This document shows positions 8,816 through 15,992 of a stretch of DNA of 64,000 nt, piece after piece. The stretch is from Chloroflexota bacterium (lineage in GTDB: Bacteria > Chloroflexota > UBA11872). Each line of letters starts with the position of its first letter. Position 1 is the first letter of the stretch. The notes under the pieces are model-generated. The model worked only from the letters and a program-made list of their open reading frames with translations. It had not been told where the DNA came from and searched no databases. The translations under genes were made by a program, and so were the position numbers. The stretch lies in contig JAJECS010000007.1 in the NCBI GenBank assembly GCA_022821905.1, positions 1 through 64,000 on the forward strand. The letters run 5' to 3'.

Positions 8816-9121
8816 GACGCCGCCGTCCGAGCTCGCGTCGGCGGATGACCTATTCAAGCTCCGCCAGCGCGCCGCCAGGGTGACGGTGCGCCGGGAGACC
8901 AGGAAACCTCGCGCAATCGGAAGTCGAATCGAATAGTCGCCGCAACCGACGGTGCGACTGAGTATGGCCGCGCCCGGTCCGCGCTCGCCAGCGCGACGCA
9001 CAGGCGTCCACCGATCCCGCACGCTCCGGCTCGCGGACGGCCTTCACCCGCGCTGCGGTGATGTGGGAGGTTGCCGGCACGCCTCGGATACTGCGAACCT
9101 CAGTTCGCGCTACTCAGCCTG
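8816..9121. other. Intergenic, no gene seen
   Basis: This 306-base stretch lies between the GT-C gene and the NYN gene. I see no ribosome-binding site, RNA gene or strong palindrome, only a short imperfect repeat (GCGAACCTCAGTTCGC near 9091). Confidence 0.4.
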
Positions 9122-9937
9122 CTAGCTGGAATAGTCGGGCTGCTCCGGAGCTCGCAGCGAACGGCAGCCTTCCCTGAATCCCCGCCGTGCATCGTTTATT
9201 CCGCCGGAGTCCCGCCAATTCGCCATGGCCCGGACGCGCCTCCTTAACTCCCAGTCGATGTACGGCGGCAACCACGATCCGCTACGGAGCACCGCGCGCC
9301 GCTCGAACCCTTTGAGCGAACCTACATATTCCGTCGCGAGCTGCCGGCCAAGCTCGATTGCCGTAGCCGCGGGCGTCACGATGTCGGCGAAATCCGGCTT
9401 GGAAAAATGAGGTCGTAGCATTTCCTCTCCGACGAGCAGGAGTTGATCGGCCTCCATCACCAGCGTGTCCGACAGGTTCGAGCCCTGGGGCGGCTCAATG
9501 CCGAGCAGGACAACCTCTACTCCGCGATCCTGAGCCTCGCGCACGCCCTCGCGCAGATCCTCGTCGCCACCCAGCAGAAATGCTGTCGAGATTGCCTGCC
9601 GCTCAGCCAGGATCACCAAGTCACGCACGATTAGCGAGTCAACACCTTTCTGTTCGTGGTTGACGAGGCGGCCGATCCGGAGCTTTACCCGCGGAAGCAG
9701 CCCGATCGCTTCGTGGATTCCATGGGGGATGCCGCGAACAGCACCGTCGTACCAGTAGGTACGCAGCCAGCGGCCACGTCCGTCAAGTACGAGGCCGTTG
9801 CATAACTCGGATAACGCCGGCACGAAGCTCTCGACGTCAAGAAAGATCGAACCGCGGTCGCCCGCGCCGAGGCACGCTTGACCACCCGCCATATAGAGGT
9901 AGCCCGCGTCGACGAACACACAGTAGCGATTGGTCAT
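9122..9937 (-). CDS. NYN-domain ribonuclease-like protein (LabA/DUF88)
   Basis: This 271-residue protein has an N-terminal NYN/PIN-like nuclease fold. The start YCVFVDAGYLY gives the first catalytic Asp. KGVDSLIVRDLVILAER and LLGGDEDLREGVREA supply the other conserved acids of the metal site. The C-terminal 100 residues, rich in Arg and Trp, are not recognised. The start codon ATG at 9937 is fixed by the conserved beta strand that begins five residues later. An intrinsic-terminator-like hairpin ends two bases before this ATG and leaves no room for a ribosome-binding site. A Fic gene is divergent on the other side. The likely role is RNA cleavage in stress or defence, inferred from the family. 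Confidence 0.8.
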   Translation of the reverse strand: MTNRYCVFVDAGYLYMAGGQACLGAGDRGSIFLDVESFVPALSELCNGLVLDGRGRWLRTYWYDGAVRGIPHGIHEAIGLLPRVKLRIGRLVNHEQKGVDSLIVRDLVILAERQAISTAFLLGGDEDLREGVREAQDRGVEVVLLGIEPPQGSNLSDTLVMEADQLLLVGEEMLRPHFSKPDFADIVTPAATAIELGRQLATEYVGSLKGFERRAVLRSGSWLPPYIDWELRRRVRAMANWRDSGGINDARRGFREGCRSLRAPEQPDYSS

Positions 9938-9939
9938 CT

Positions 9940-9972
9940 AAAAAAAGTGGGGGCTCCAATCAGGAGCCCCCA
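9940..9972 (-). terminator. Intrinsic terminator-like hairpin abutting the NYN start codon
   Basis: On the minus strand a perfect 10-bp stem, TGGGGGCTCC / GGAGCCCCCA with a TGATT loop, is followed by AC and seven T residues, then AG and the ATG of the NYN gene. It has every feature of a Rho-independent terminator for leftward transcription, placed exactly where the ribosome-binding site should be. It may be an attenuator, an autoregulatory cleavage target, or the end of an upstream small RNA. Confidence 0.8.
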
Positions 9973-10297
9973 ACGCGTTTCGGAATGGCCCCAATCAACG
10001 GGGCACGGGAAGTTTCCGCCATCACGCACTCAGAGTCAAGACCGCGAGCGTAGGGTGAATCCCTCTGATGAACTCGCGCACCGCTACTGAGAGGCTGATC
10101 GTATCGCGGGCGAGCATTAGCGCTGCCAGCTAGGCAGGCACGAGGCCCACTTGGCCATGAGATGCCATTCACAAGGCGCACGGTCCTCCACTGGCTCGTC
10201 AATCAACGGAGCCCGCACGCCGGAGCGGTCTTTGTAGCCGTGTAGGCGGAGCGCGACCACGCATGGGCCGCTCGATTGAATGATATATCGCGTTGCC
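9973..10297. other. Divergent intergenic region between NYN and Fic genes
   Basis: This stretch of about 325 bases holds a second small hairpin, GCCCC-AATCAAC-GGGGC at 9988-10004. I see no open frame with a ribosome-binding site. I looked for SRP RNA, tmRNA, RNase P RNA and 6S-like signatures on the minus strand, because a terminator follows, and recognised none. An unclassified small RNA here remains possible. Confidence 0.35.
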
Positions 10298-10341
10298 CAA
10301 GAGATTATTCCATTGACAAGGGAGGCTTAGCGCGTTATTTT
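10298..10341 (+). promoter_or_regulatory. Strong promoter with overlapping operator for the Fic gene
   Basis: TTGACA (10313-10318), a 17-base spacer and TATTTT (10336-10341) form a good sigma-70-type promoter. An imperfect inverted repeat, CAAGAGA-TTAT-TCCATTG (10298-10315), overlaps the -35 box. Nearly the same arrangement is found at 34402-34445 in front of a decayed Fic fragment. The promoter position rules out the upstream ATG at 10276 as the gene start. Confidence 0.8.
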
Positions 10342-10374
10342 CTCCGAGAAGGAATTGGTTCATTGGCTGAACGC

Positions 10375-11535
10375 ATGGAATTCACGCTAACGACTCACGC
10401 TGGCGAGTTCGATACGGACTCACTGTTCCGCCGGCTCTACGAGGTCCGCACGCTGATCCCCGGCGGCTACGAGCCCTATTTCCGCGAGCGCGCGCGCTAT
10501 CTGAGCACGCTCGCCTCGGCGAAGGTGGAGGGCAACCCGCTCGACTACGAAGAGGCCCGGATCGTGTTTTCGGGCGAGGCCGAGCCGGCCCGTCACGAGG
10601 AGCGCGAGCTGACGAACCTGCTGGGCGCGTATGAGCTGATGGAGCAGCTGGCGGCGGACCCGACCGCAGGGATCGACCAGGGACTGCTGCGCGCCATGAA
10701 CTTGCTGATTCTCGAGGGCTTGCCGGAGGCGATGTCACGGCGCCGCGGGCAGTACCGCACCGGACCCAGCCTGATCATGGACGATGAGTCGCGCGAGATC
10801 CGCTACCGGCCGCCGCCCCCGACCTGGGTCCCCGAGCTGATGGACCGACTGGTCGCCCACATCCAGCGGTGGACGGCCGAGGAACGCTATCCGGCGCCGA
10901 TCATCGCGGCGCTGGCGCACGCCGGACTGGTCGCGATCCATCCCTTCGAGGAGGGGAACGGTCGGACGGCCCGTCTCCTGGCCGAAATGATCCTGCACCA
11001 GGCGGGATGGTCGGCCGAGGGCATGTTGGCGCTGAACGTGGTGCTCTGGCGCAACCGCGACGGCTACTACCAGGCACTCCGCGATACGCACGGTCTGGAC
11101 TTCCAAACGGCGGTCGATGGAACGCCGTTCGCCGGGTTCCACACCGACGCCCTGAGCACGGCCGCCACGATGCTCGAACACTTCGTCGTGGCGTTCAAGG
11201 GACGTCAGGACGCGTGGCGGGACGAGTTCGGCGCACGTCTGAACGAGCGGCAGACGCTAGGCCTGACCTACATCATCGACACGGGCTCCGTGTCCAGCTC
11301 CATGTACGCGCGCCTGATCGGCGCGTCCCCGTCCACCGCCTACGCGGACCTGACGCACCTGGTGTCCTGCGGCGCCGCCGTGCGATCGGGCAAGGGACGG
11401 AATACGCGCTATGCGGTGGATCCCGACCTGTGGGCTCGGCTGCTGGCCGCCGTCGAACGGTCGGGTTGGGCGGAAGCCCAACGGAGCAAACGCCGCCGGC
11501 GCGACTCAAGCGGCAGCGACGGCTCGGAGCAGTAG
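10375..11535 (+). CDS. Fic-domain protein with inhibitory helix and winged helix-turn-helix
   Basis: This protein of about 386 residues is predicted to transfer AMP or another nucleotide group to target proteins. The Fic core motif is HPFEEGNGRTAR from His189. An N-terminal inhibitory motif, Ser48-x3-Glu52-Gly53 (SAKVEGN), makes it a class II self-inhibited Fic. The C-terminal part (MYARLIGASPSTAYADLTHL) looks like a winged helix that could bind its own operator. The start is uncertain. ATG at 10375 lacks a good ribosome-binding site, while in-frame TTG at 10363 has GAAGGA about 9 bases upstream. It is transcribed from its own promoter, divergent from the NYN gene. Confidence 0.85.
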   Translation: MEFTLTTHAGEFDTDSLFRRLYEVRTLIPGGYEPYFRERARYLSTLASAKVEGNPLDYEEARIVFSGEAEPARHEERELTNLLGAYELMEQLAADPTAGIDQGLLRAMNLLILEGLPEAMSRRRGQYRTGPSLIMDDESREIRYRPPPPTWVPELMDRLVAHIQRWTAEERYPAPIIAALAHAGLVAIHPFEEGNGRTARLLAEMILHQAGWSAEGMLALNVVLWRNRDGYYQALRDTHGLDFQTAVDGTPFAGFHTDALSTAATMLEHFVVAFKGRQDAWRDEFGARLNERQTLGLTYIIDTGSVSSSMYARLIGASPSTAYADLTHLVSCGAAVRSGKGRNTRYAVDPDLWARLLAAVERSGWAEAQRSKRRRRDSSGSDGSEQ

Positions 11536-11593
11536 CCCAGCGCTGCTCACTCGGGGGCGTCGGCCTGCCGCCGCGCTGCCGCCGGACAAGGCG

Positions 11594-12865
11594 CTAGCCC
11601 ACCAGCGCGAACGGCCGGTACGACCGCGCGGGACGCGCGACGGGGCCGAAGCGGTCGTAGAGCCAGTAGGCCAGCGCCTTGATGGCGTGGTTGTCGCGGT
11701 CGATGGGCAGCTCCGAGATGGGCCGGTCGTCCCGCGCTTCGTGGTAGCGGTAGCTGCCAAACTCATGCATGAGCGCGCGGCAGGCCGGCGCCGCGGTGAG
11801 CCGCGGCTCGCCGCTGGCCGGGTCCCGCAGAAACGTGCGCAGCCGGTCGATGCCGTCCTGTATCCGCACGGGTCGGGACCGCAGGCGCAGCCCGGCAAGG
11901 GCCTGCCAGATCTCGATCTGGCTGGCGCTGGCGTGGTGCTGGCGCCCGGCGATGTCGATCACCCCGCCGCTCACGCGGGGCCACCACCAGCGACGCCGGC
12001 ACTCGGCGATCACCTCGGCGGCCACCATTCGGCGGTGATAGACCTCGTCGATCACCCGCGCCACGCCCGCCGCCTCGGTCACCGCCAGCACGGCGTAGGC
12101 GCCGGCATACCCCGGATCGATGGCCAGCTCAACGGACTCGATGCTGGCCGGGTCGACGGATGCCACGTGCCGCGCCGGTTCGAACTCGGGGAACACGAGG
12201 GTCGCGGGCGGGCAGGGCACGCCGCCGAAGCGCTCCCGAAACACCGCCGCCGGATAGGTCGTTTCCAGCGCCTCGATCTCGGCGTCGGCGCGCCCGCCTG
12301 GAAACAGCGTCCGGTTGGACCAGGTGGGGATGGAGAAGGACGCCGCGCCGTCGACATTCGCCACCCGCCAGGCGCTGAAGTGGTCCGCGTACCAGCCGCG
12401 CGAGCCCTCGAAGGTGCCGCTCAGCCAGAGCCAGCCCCGGCGCTCCGCCACGCGACCGCGCAACCGCAGGTAGACCTCATAGGGCAACTGGGCCGCCTCG
12501 CAGCCCAGAATCCCGTCGGGCGCCTCGCCCGCCAGCCGCGCCGGATCGCGGGCCGACTTGGTCACGATCCGCGCCCCGGTGCGCAGCGTCATCCGGCACT
12601 GCTCCGAGCTTGGGAAGCTCAGACTGTCGACGGCGCCAATGACGGCGAACGCCTCGGCCAGGTAGCGAAACTCGGGCCGGCACAGCTCGTAGTCCGGGCC
12701 CACCAGCCAGTAGAGGCGGCCTTCGAGGCAGCGGCCGAACAGCTCCATGGCGGCGCTGCGACTCTTTCCGGCGCGCTCGCCGCCGGCGATCAGGCGAATA
12801 CGCGCGGACGAGTCGTGCGCCTGCCGCTGCTCGGGACTCGGGGCGTAGCCGACGCGCCGCCACAG
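11594..12865 (-). CDS. Phage-like terminase large subunit
   Basis: The protein is about 423 residues if translation starts at CTG 12865. The ATPase half has a clear Walker A, GGERAGKS (residues 28-35), a probable Walker B region ILGCEAAQ and a coupling motif LWLSGTFEG. The nuclease half begins with ELAIDPGYAGAYAVLAV and contains GGVIDIAGRQHHA. The open frame begins after a stop at about 12914, and there is no ATG, GTG or TTG before the Walker A. The first ATG (12748) would delete it. Start at CTG 12865, five bases after the upstream stop, or a frameshift from the upstream gene, are the options. The gene packages DNA into capsids in phages. The portal gene lies upstream in the same run. Confidence 0.75.
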   Translation of the reverse strand: MWRRVGYAPSPEQRQAHDSSARIRLIAGGERAGKSRSAAMELFGRCLEGRLYWLVGPDYELCRPEFRYLAEAFAVIGAVDSLSFPSSEQCRMTLRTGARIVTKSARDPARLAGEAPDGILGCEAAQLPYEVYLRLRGRVAERRGWLWLSGTFEGSRGWYADHFSAWRVANVDGAASFSIPTWSNRTLFPGGRADAEIEALETTYPAAVFRERFGGVPCPPATLVFPEFEPARHVASVDPASIESVELAIDPGYAGAYAVLAVTEAAGVARVIDEVYHRRMVAAEVIAECRRRWWWPRVSGGVIDIAGRQHHASASQIEIWQALAGLRLRSRPVRIQDGIDRLRTFLRDPASGEPRLTAAPACRALMHEFGSYRYHEARDDRPISELPIDRDNHAIKALAYWLYDRFGPVARPARSYRPFALVG

Positions 12866-12869
12866 CGCC

Positions 12870-13103
12870 TCACGCGCTGTGCGCGAGGCGGGCGCGAATC
12901 TCCTCCAGCAGGTTCACCAGCGCGTCCTCGGACGCCTCGGCGGAGCGGTCGAAGGCGTACTGCATCACCAGCTCGGTGGCCCAGCGCTCGCCTTCGCGCG
13001 CTTTGTCGATGACGGCCGTGCAAATCTGGTCCGTGTGCTTCTCGGCCAGTTCGCGAAACCGGGCCGGGAACTCGTGCGGCGACGCACGGCGCTTGACGGC
13101 CAT
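12870..13103 (-). CDS. Small protein between portal and terminase genes
   Basis: This 77-residue, charged, helical protein starts MAVKRRASPHEFPARFREL. Its ATG overlaps the portal stop (TGATG), which indicates translational coupling and fixes this start over a longer in-frame one at 13169. No family is recognised. Size and position next to the large terminase make a small terminase subunit or a packaging accessory possible, but the usual order would place that subunit before the large terminase and portal. Its 3' end overlaps the unassigned 5' end of the terminase frame. Confidence 0.55.
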   Translation of the reverse strand: MAVKRRASPHEFPARFRELAEKHTDQICTAVIDKAREGERWATELVMQYAFDRSAEASEDALVNLLEEIRARLAHSA

Positions 13104-14788
13104 CACGATCCGGCCGCCGGAGCCGCGCGCGTCGCGTCCGCCGCTTCCGCGGCGCCTTCGCGGCGCCACAGCTCGCGCCGGACCTCCGGGTCGTCCAGCA
13201 TCTCCTCGCGCAGGATCTCCGCCTGCATCTCCGCCGCGTTGGCGATGCCAAGCTTCTCCTGCATCGCCCAGCGTCGGGACGCCAGCTTGGCCGCCACCAG
13301 GTTGGCGGCGTAGGTGCCCTGGGCAATCTCATCCGCCGGGGCCAGGGCCTCCAGCTTGGCGCGCACCGCGTAGTAGCCGTTGACATCGCGTGGCGACAGG
13401 CCGAGCCACGCCGCGTCGTCATCGCCATAGACGTAGACCGTTTCCCGCACCCGGTGCTCGACCAGGCGCCAGGCCAGCTGCACGATGCGCTCCAGCGCCT
13501 GCTCGGCGTGCCGCGTGATCTGGTTGAACGACAGCCGCGCCGCGTTGATCAGCTGGTTCAGGTAGTAGCCACTGGTGTTGCCGTCGGGCGCGATGCCGAA
13601 GAGCACCGTGGGCACGCCCGCCTGGTCGATCATCGAGCGCGTGAGCGCGATCAGTTCGTCCAGATCGGGCGGCGTGCCCGACCACTGCAGCAAGCTCAGG
13701 TCCTCGCCGGGAAACAGCGGCAGAATCTCGCCCGGCCGAAACTCGATCGGCGGCGGGCGGCCGTCATCGCCCAGCGCGGCGTCGCTGCCGGCGAATCCGG
13801 TGAGCTTGGGCGTCGGATAGGCGTAGAGGTGCACGGCGTTCTGCTTCATCGTCAGCAGCCGGTCGAGCAGCGGCACGAGATATTCCACCGACGCCAGCAT
13901 GGACTCGCCGGCCTTGGCCGGATCGCGGCTGGGCGATTGGTTGCCGTGCGCCATCACGTAGGGCACCGCGCCGTAGGCGTGGCGTCCCCGACGCACCAGG
14001 TGGCCGTCCACCAGATAGGCGAAGTGCTCGCGGTCCCAATACTCGATCACGCGCACGCTGCCGCCGGCGGTTGCGGGACCCTCGCTCGCCGGCGCGCGGC
14101 CCGCCGGAGCGAGGCGGCCCGACCGGCGGTCTTCGACCAGACCGTAGCGCCGCATCATGAGCCACTTGGGTCGCTCGGAAATCTCCAGGCAGGCCTCGAT
14201 GCCGTCGTCGCCGATCAGCGGATAGAACGTGAGCACGTCCACGTCGCGCCAGGCCAGGGGGAACGGCGCCGCGCGCTTGAAGCGAGTCGACCGCTCATTG
14301 AAGCCGGCGTCCGTCTCGGGACCGGCGTCGCCGCGGCGCGGATAGCCCGTCCAGCGCTCGGGCACGTAGACCAGCTTCATCACGCCGGTGCCGTCGGCCA
14401 CCAGCGCGTCGACGAACATGCCGAAGATGTCGCGCCCGGCGTCGTTCTTCATGCGCCGCAGCGCGGCGGCCGTCCAGCGCTCGCGGCGCGAGGCGTTCGC
14501 CCGGCTCTCCGGCGTTTGGTCGGCCGGCGGCACGCTGATCGTGGGGTGGTTGGCGGTGAGGCTGCCCACGACCCGCTTGAGCTGCTCCCGCGCCAGCGGC
14601 GTCCGCACCTCGCGCGTCGTGGCCCGGTAGGCCGCCGGAATATCGACCGGCTCTTCCATGAACCGCAGCCGCCGCAAGCGCTCGATACGGGCGTTGCGCC
14701 CGCCGAATTCGGTGAGCAGATGCTGCTCCAGCTCTTGCACATGGGTCTCGGACGGCGGCGGCAATGCGTCGTGGCGGGACTCGGACAA
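13103..14788 (-). CDS. Phage-like portal protein
   Basis: This 561-residue protein has the general plan of portal proteins. A helical N-terminus (LTEFGGRNARIERLRRLRFM) is followed by a long wing/stem region with VGSLTANHPTISVPPADQT and ADGTGVMKLVYVPERW. Near residues 380-410, ELIALTRSMIDQAGVPTVLFG is typical of portal stem and tunnel segments, followed by a long helical crown. Translation starts at TTG 14788 with GGGAGG at 14792-14797. The promoter/operator at 14850-14878 gives a leader of about 55 bases. In phages the dodecameric portal is the DNA gate at one capsid vertex. The gene looks intact, and no adjacent head or tail genes are present. Confidence 0.7.
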   Translation of the reverse strand: MSESRHDALPPPSETHVQELEQHLLTEFGGRNARIERLRRLRFMEEPVDIPAAYRATTREVRTPLAREQLKRVVGSLTANHPTISVPPADQTPESRANASRRERWTAAALRRMKNDAGRDIFGMFVDALVADGTGVMKLVYVPERWTGYPRRGDAGPETDAGFNERSTRFKRAAPFPLAWRDVDVLTFYPLIGDDGIEACLEISERPKWLMMRRYGLVEDRRSGRLAPAGRAPASEGPATAGGSVRVIEYWDREHFAYLVDGHLVRRGRHAYGAVPYVMAHGNQSPSRDPAKAGESMLASVEYLVPLLDRLLTMKQNAVHLYAYPTPKLTGFAGSDAALGDDGRPPPIEFRPGEILPLFPGEDLSLLQWSGTPPDLDELIALTRSMIDQAGVPTVLFGIAPDGNTSGYYLNQLINAARLSFNQITRHAEQALERIVQLAWRLVEHRVRETVYVYGDDDAAWLGLSPRDVNGYYAVRAKLEALAPADEIAQGTYAANLVAAKLASRRWAMQEKLGIANAAEMQAEILREEMLDDPEVRRELWRREGAAEAADATRAAPAAGS

Positions 14789-14849
14789 GAGGGCCTCCCG
14801 GTGTCATTGGCGGGGCGAGCGCGGACTGCGCCTGCCGGTTACAGCCCCA

Positions 14850-14878
14850 ATCCTAGATCGTTACAATAGTAACGCCAA
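14850..14878 (-). promoter_or_regulatory. Promoter with palindromic operator in the spacer (portal-terminase module)
   Basis: On the minus strand the elements are TTGGCG (14878-14873), a 17-base spacer and TAGGAT (14855-14850). The inverted repeat CGTTAC-AATA-GTAACG (14859-14874) covers the spacer. It shares both six-base arms with the element at 1918-1933 before the capsid-like gene. It probably is a binding site for one common regulator, which is not encoded recognisably in the window. Confidence 0.6.
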
Positions 14879-14954
14879 AGGCGAGTTGGTAATCCAGCAG
14901 GCATTCTCGGACCGCGCGTTCGCCCCGCGGGGTGCTAGCCGCGAAGCGCGTCGC

Positions 14955-15719
14955 TCAGGACCGCCGCGAGCGAATGAGGTCGGCGAGACGCAGTCGCCAG
15001 ATCACGAGCAGGTATTCCACGACGTCCCGCAGGCCCAGCTTGGTCTGTCCGCGGTCGCGCTCGCGGAAGTAGATCGGCTCCTCGACGATGCGTGCGCCGC
15101 CGCGGCTCAGGCGGTGCAGCAGCACGACGTTGAAGGCGTAGCCGCGCGCGCTGACCCGGCCGACGTCCGCCGACCGCAGCGCCGCGGCCCGGATAGCCCG
15201 GAAGCCTGCCGTGCAATCGTGCACATGCCGCAAGCCGGCGACCCAGCGCGTCAGCTGGTTGCCCCAGTGCGACAGCAGCCGACGCCGCGGGCTCCAACGG
15301 TCGTCGATGGCGCCACCGGCCACATAGCGGCTCCCGATCACCGCGTCGGCGCCCGCGGCGAGACGGTCCAGCAGCCGGTGCGCGTCCGCGGGATCGTGTG
15401 AGAAGTCGGCGTCCATCTGCACCACCGTCTCCGCCCCCAGCGCGTCCAGCGCATGGCGCATGCCGCGCACGTAGGCGTGGCCCAGGCCGCGCGGGGGGCC
15501 TTCCAGCAGATGCACGCGCGGGTCGCCCGCAGCGAAGGCCCGGACCAGATCGCCCGTGCCATCGGGACTCTGATCGTCCACGACGAGAACCGCGGTGTCG
15601 TCGCCGGGATGCAGCGCGGTCAGCCGCTCCAGCAGCGGCGTGATGTTGGCTGCCTCGTTATAGGTGGGGATGACGAAGCAGACGCGAGGGTTTGTGGATG
15701 GCGACATCCGCCGCAGCAT
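14955..15719 (-). CDS. Family 2 glycosyltransferase (polyprenol-phosphate mannosyl/glucosyltransferase type)
   Basis: This 254-residue GT-A enzyme resembles dolichol-phosphate mannose synthase. Motifs are CFVIPTYNEAANI, VLVVDDQSPDGTGDLV, VVQMDADFSHDP (the DxD metal site) and a late GQTKLG. The C-terminus has only a weak hydrophobic stretch. It would load a sugar onto a polyprenyl phosphate carrier, supplying donor for GT-C enzymes such as the one at 7352-8815. Starts at 15719 or 15707 are both possible. A fragment of a second GT2 gene lies divergent, 45 bases away. Confidence 0.85.
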   Translation of the reverse strand: MLRRMSPSTNPRVCFVIPTYNEAANITPLLERLTALHPGDDTAVLVVDDQSPDGTGDLVRAFAAGDPRVHLLEGPPRGLGHAYVRGMRHALDALGAETVVQMDADFSHDPADAHRLLDRLAAGADAVIGSRYVAGGAIDDRWSPRRRLLSHWGNQLTRWVAGLRHVHDCTAGFRAIRAAALRSADVGRVSARGYAFNVVLLHRLSRGGARIVEEPIYFRERDRGQTKLGLRDVVEYLLVIWRLRLADLIRSRRS

Positions 15720-15764
15720 GCCACCGCGCGCCGCCGGCTGTCATAGGCTGACGCTGATTGAGCC

Positions 15765-15992
15765 GTGGTCTCCACGATCTCGGTCATCCTTCCCTGCCTG
15801 AACGAAGCCGTGACGGTGGCCGTGCCCGTGCAGGCAGCGATGCAGGGCGTCGCACGCACGGGATTGCCTGGCGAGGTGCTAGTCGTCGACAACGGCTCGA
15901 CGGACGACTCGGCGGCGCTCGCCGAGGCGGCGGGGTCAGGTGAATCATTTGGCCCACGGAGTCGTTCGCGAGACGCCGCAGCCGACCCTTAA
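15765..15992 (+). pseudogene. Truncated family 2 glycosyltransferase fragment
   Basis: The first 57 residues match the start of a GT2 enzyme: STISVILPCLNEAVTVAV, then GEVLVVDNGSTDDSAALAEAA. The similarity then stops at about 15937 and the frame runs into unrelated residues, ending at the 3' end of the convergent GH127 gene. A complete GT2 needs about 200 more residues, including the DxD site, so this is a 5' remnant. It differs in sequence from the intact GT2 next to it, so it is not a recent copy. Confidence 0.7.

Noticed and set aside
9960-10202. 80-residue minus-strand frame between NYN and Fic genes
   Set aside because: It has no ribosome-binding site or recognisable pattern and ends inside the terminator hairpin.
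9973-10260. Possible SRP RNA, tmRNA, RNase P RNA or 6S RNA upstream of the terminator
   Set aside because: None of the signature sequences of these RNAs is visible on the minus strand.
11411-13012. Long plus-strand frame opposite terminase
   Set aside because: Its composition mirrors the minus-strand gene and it has no motifs. The minus strand carries Walker A and nuclease motifs.
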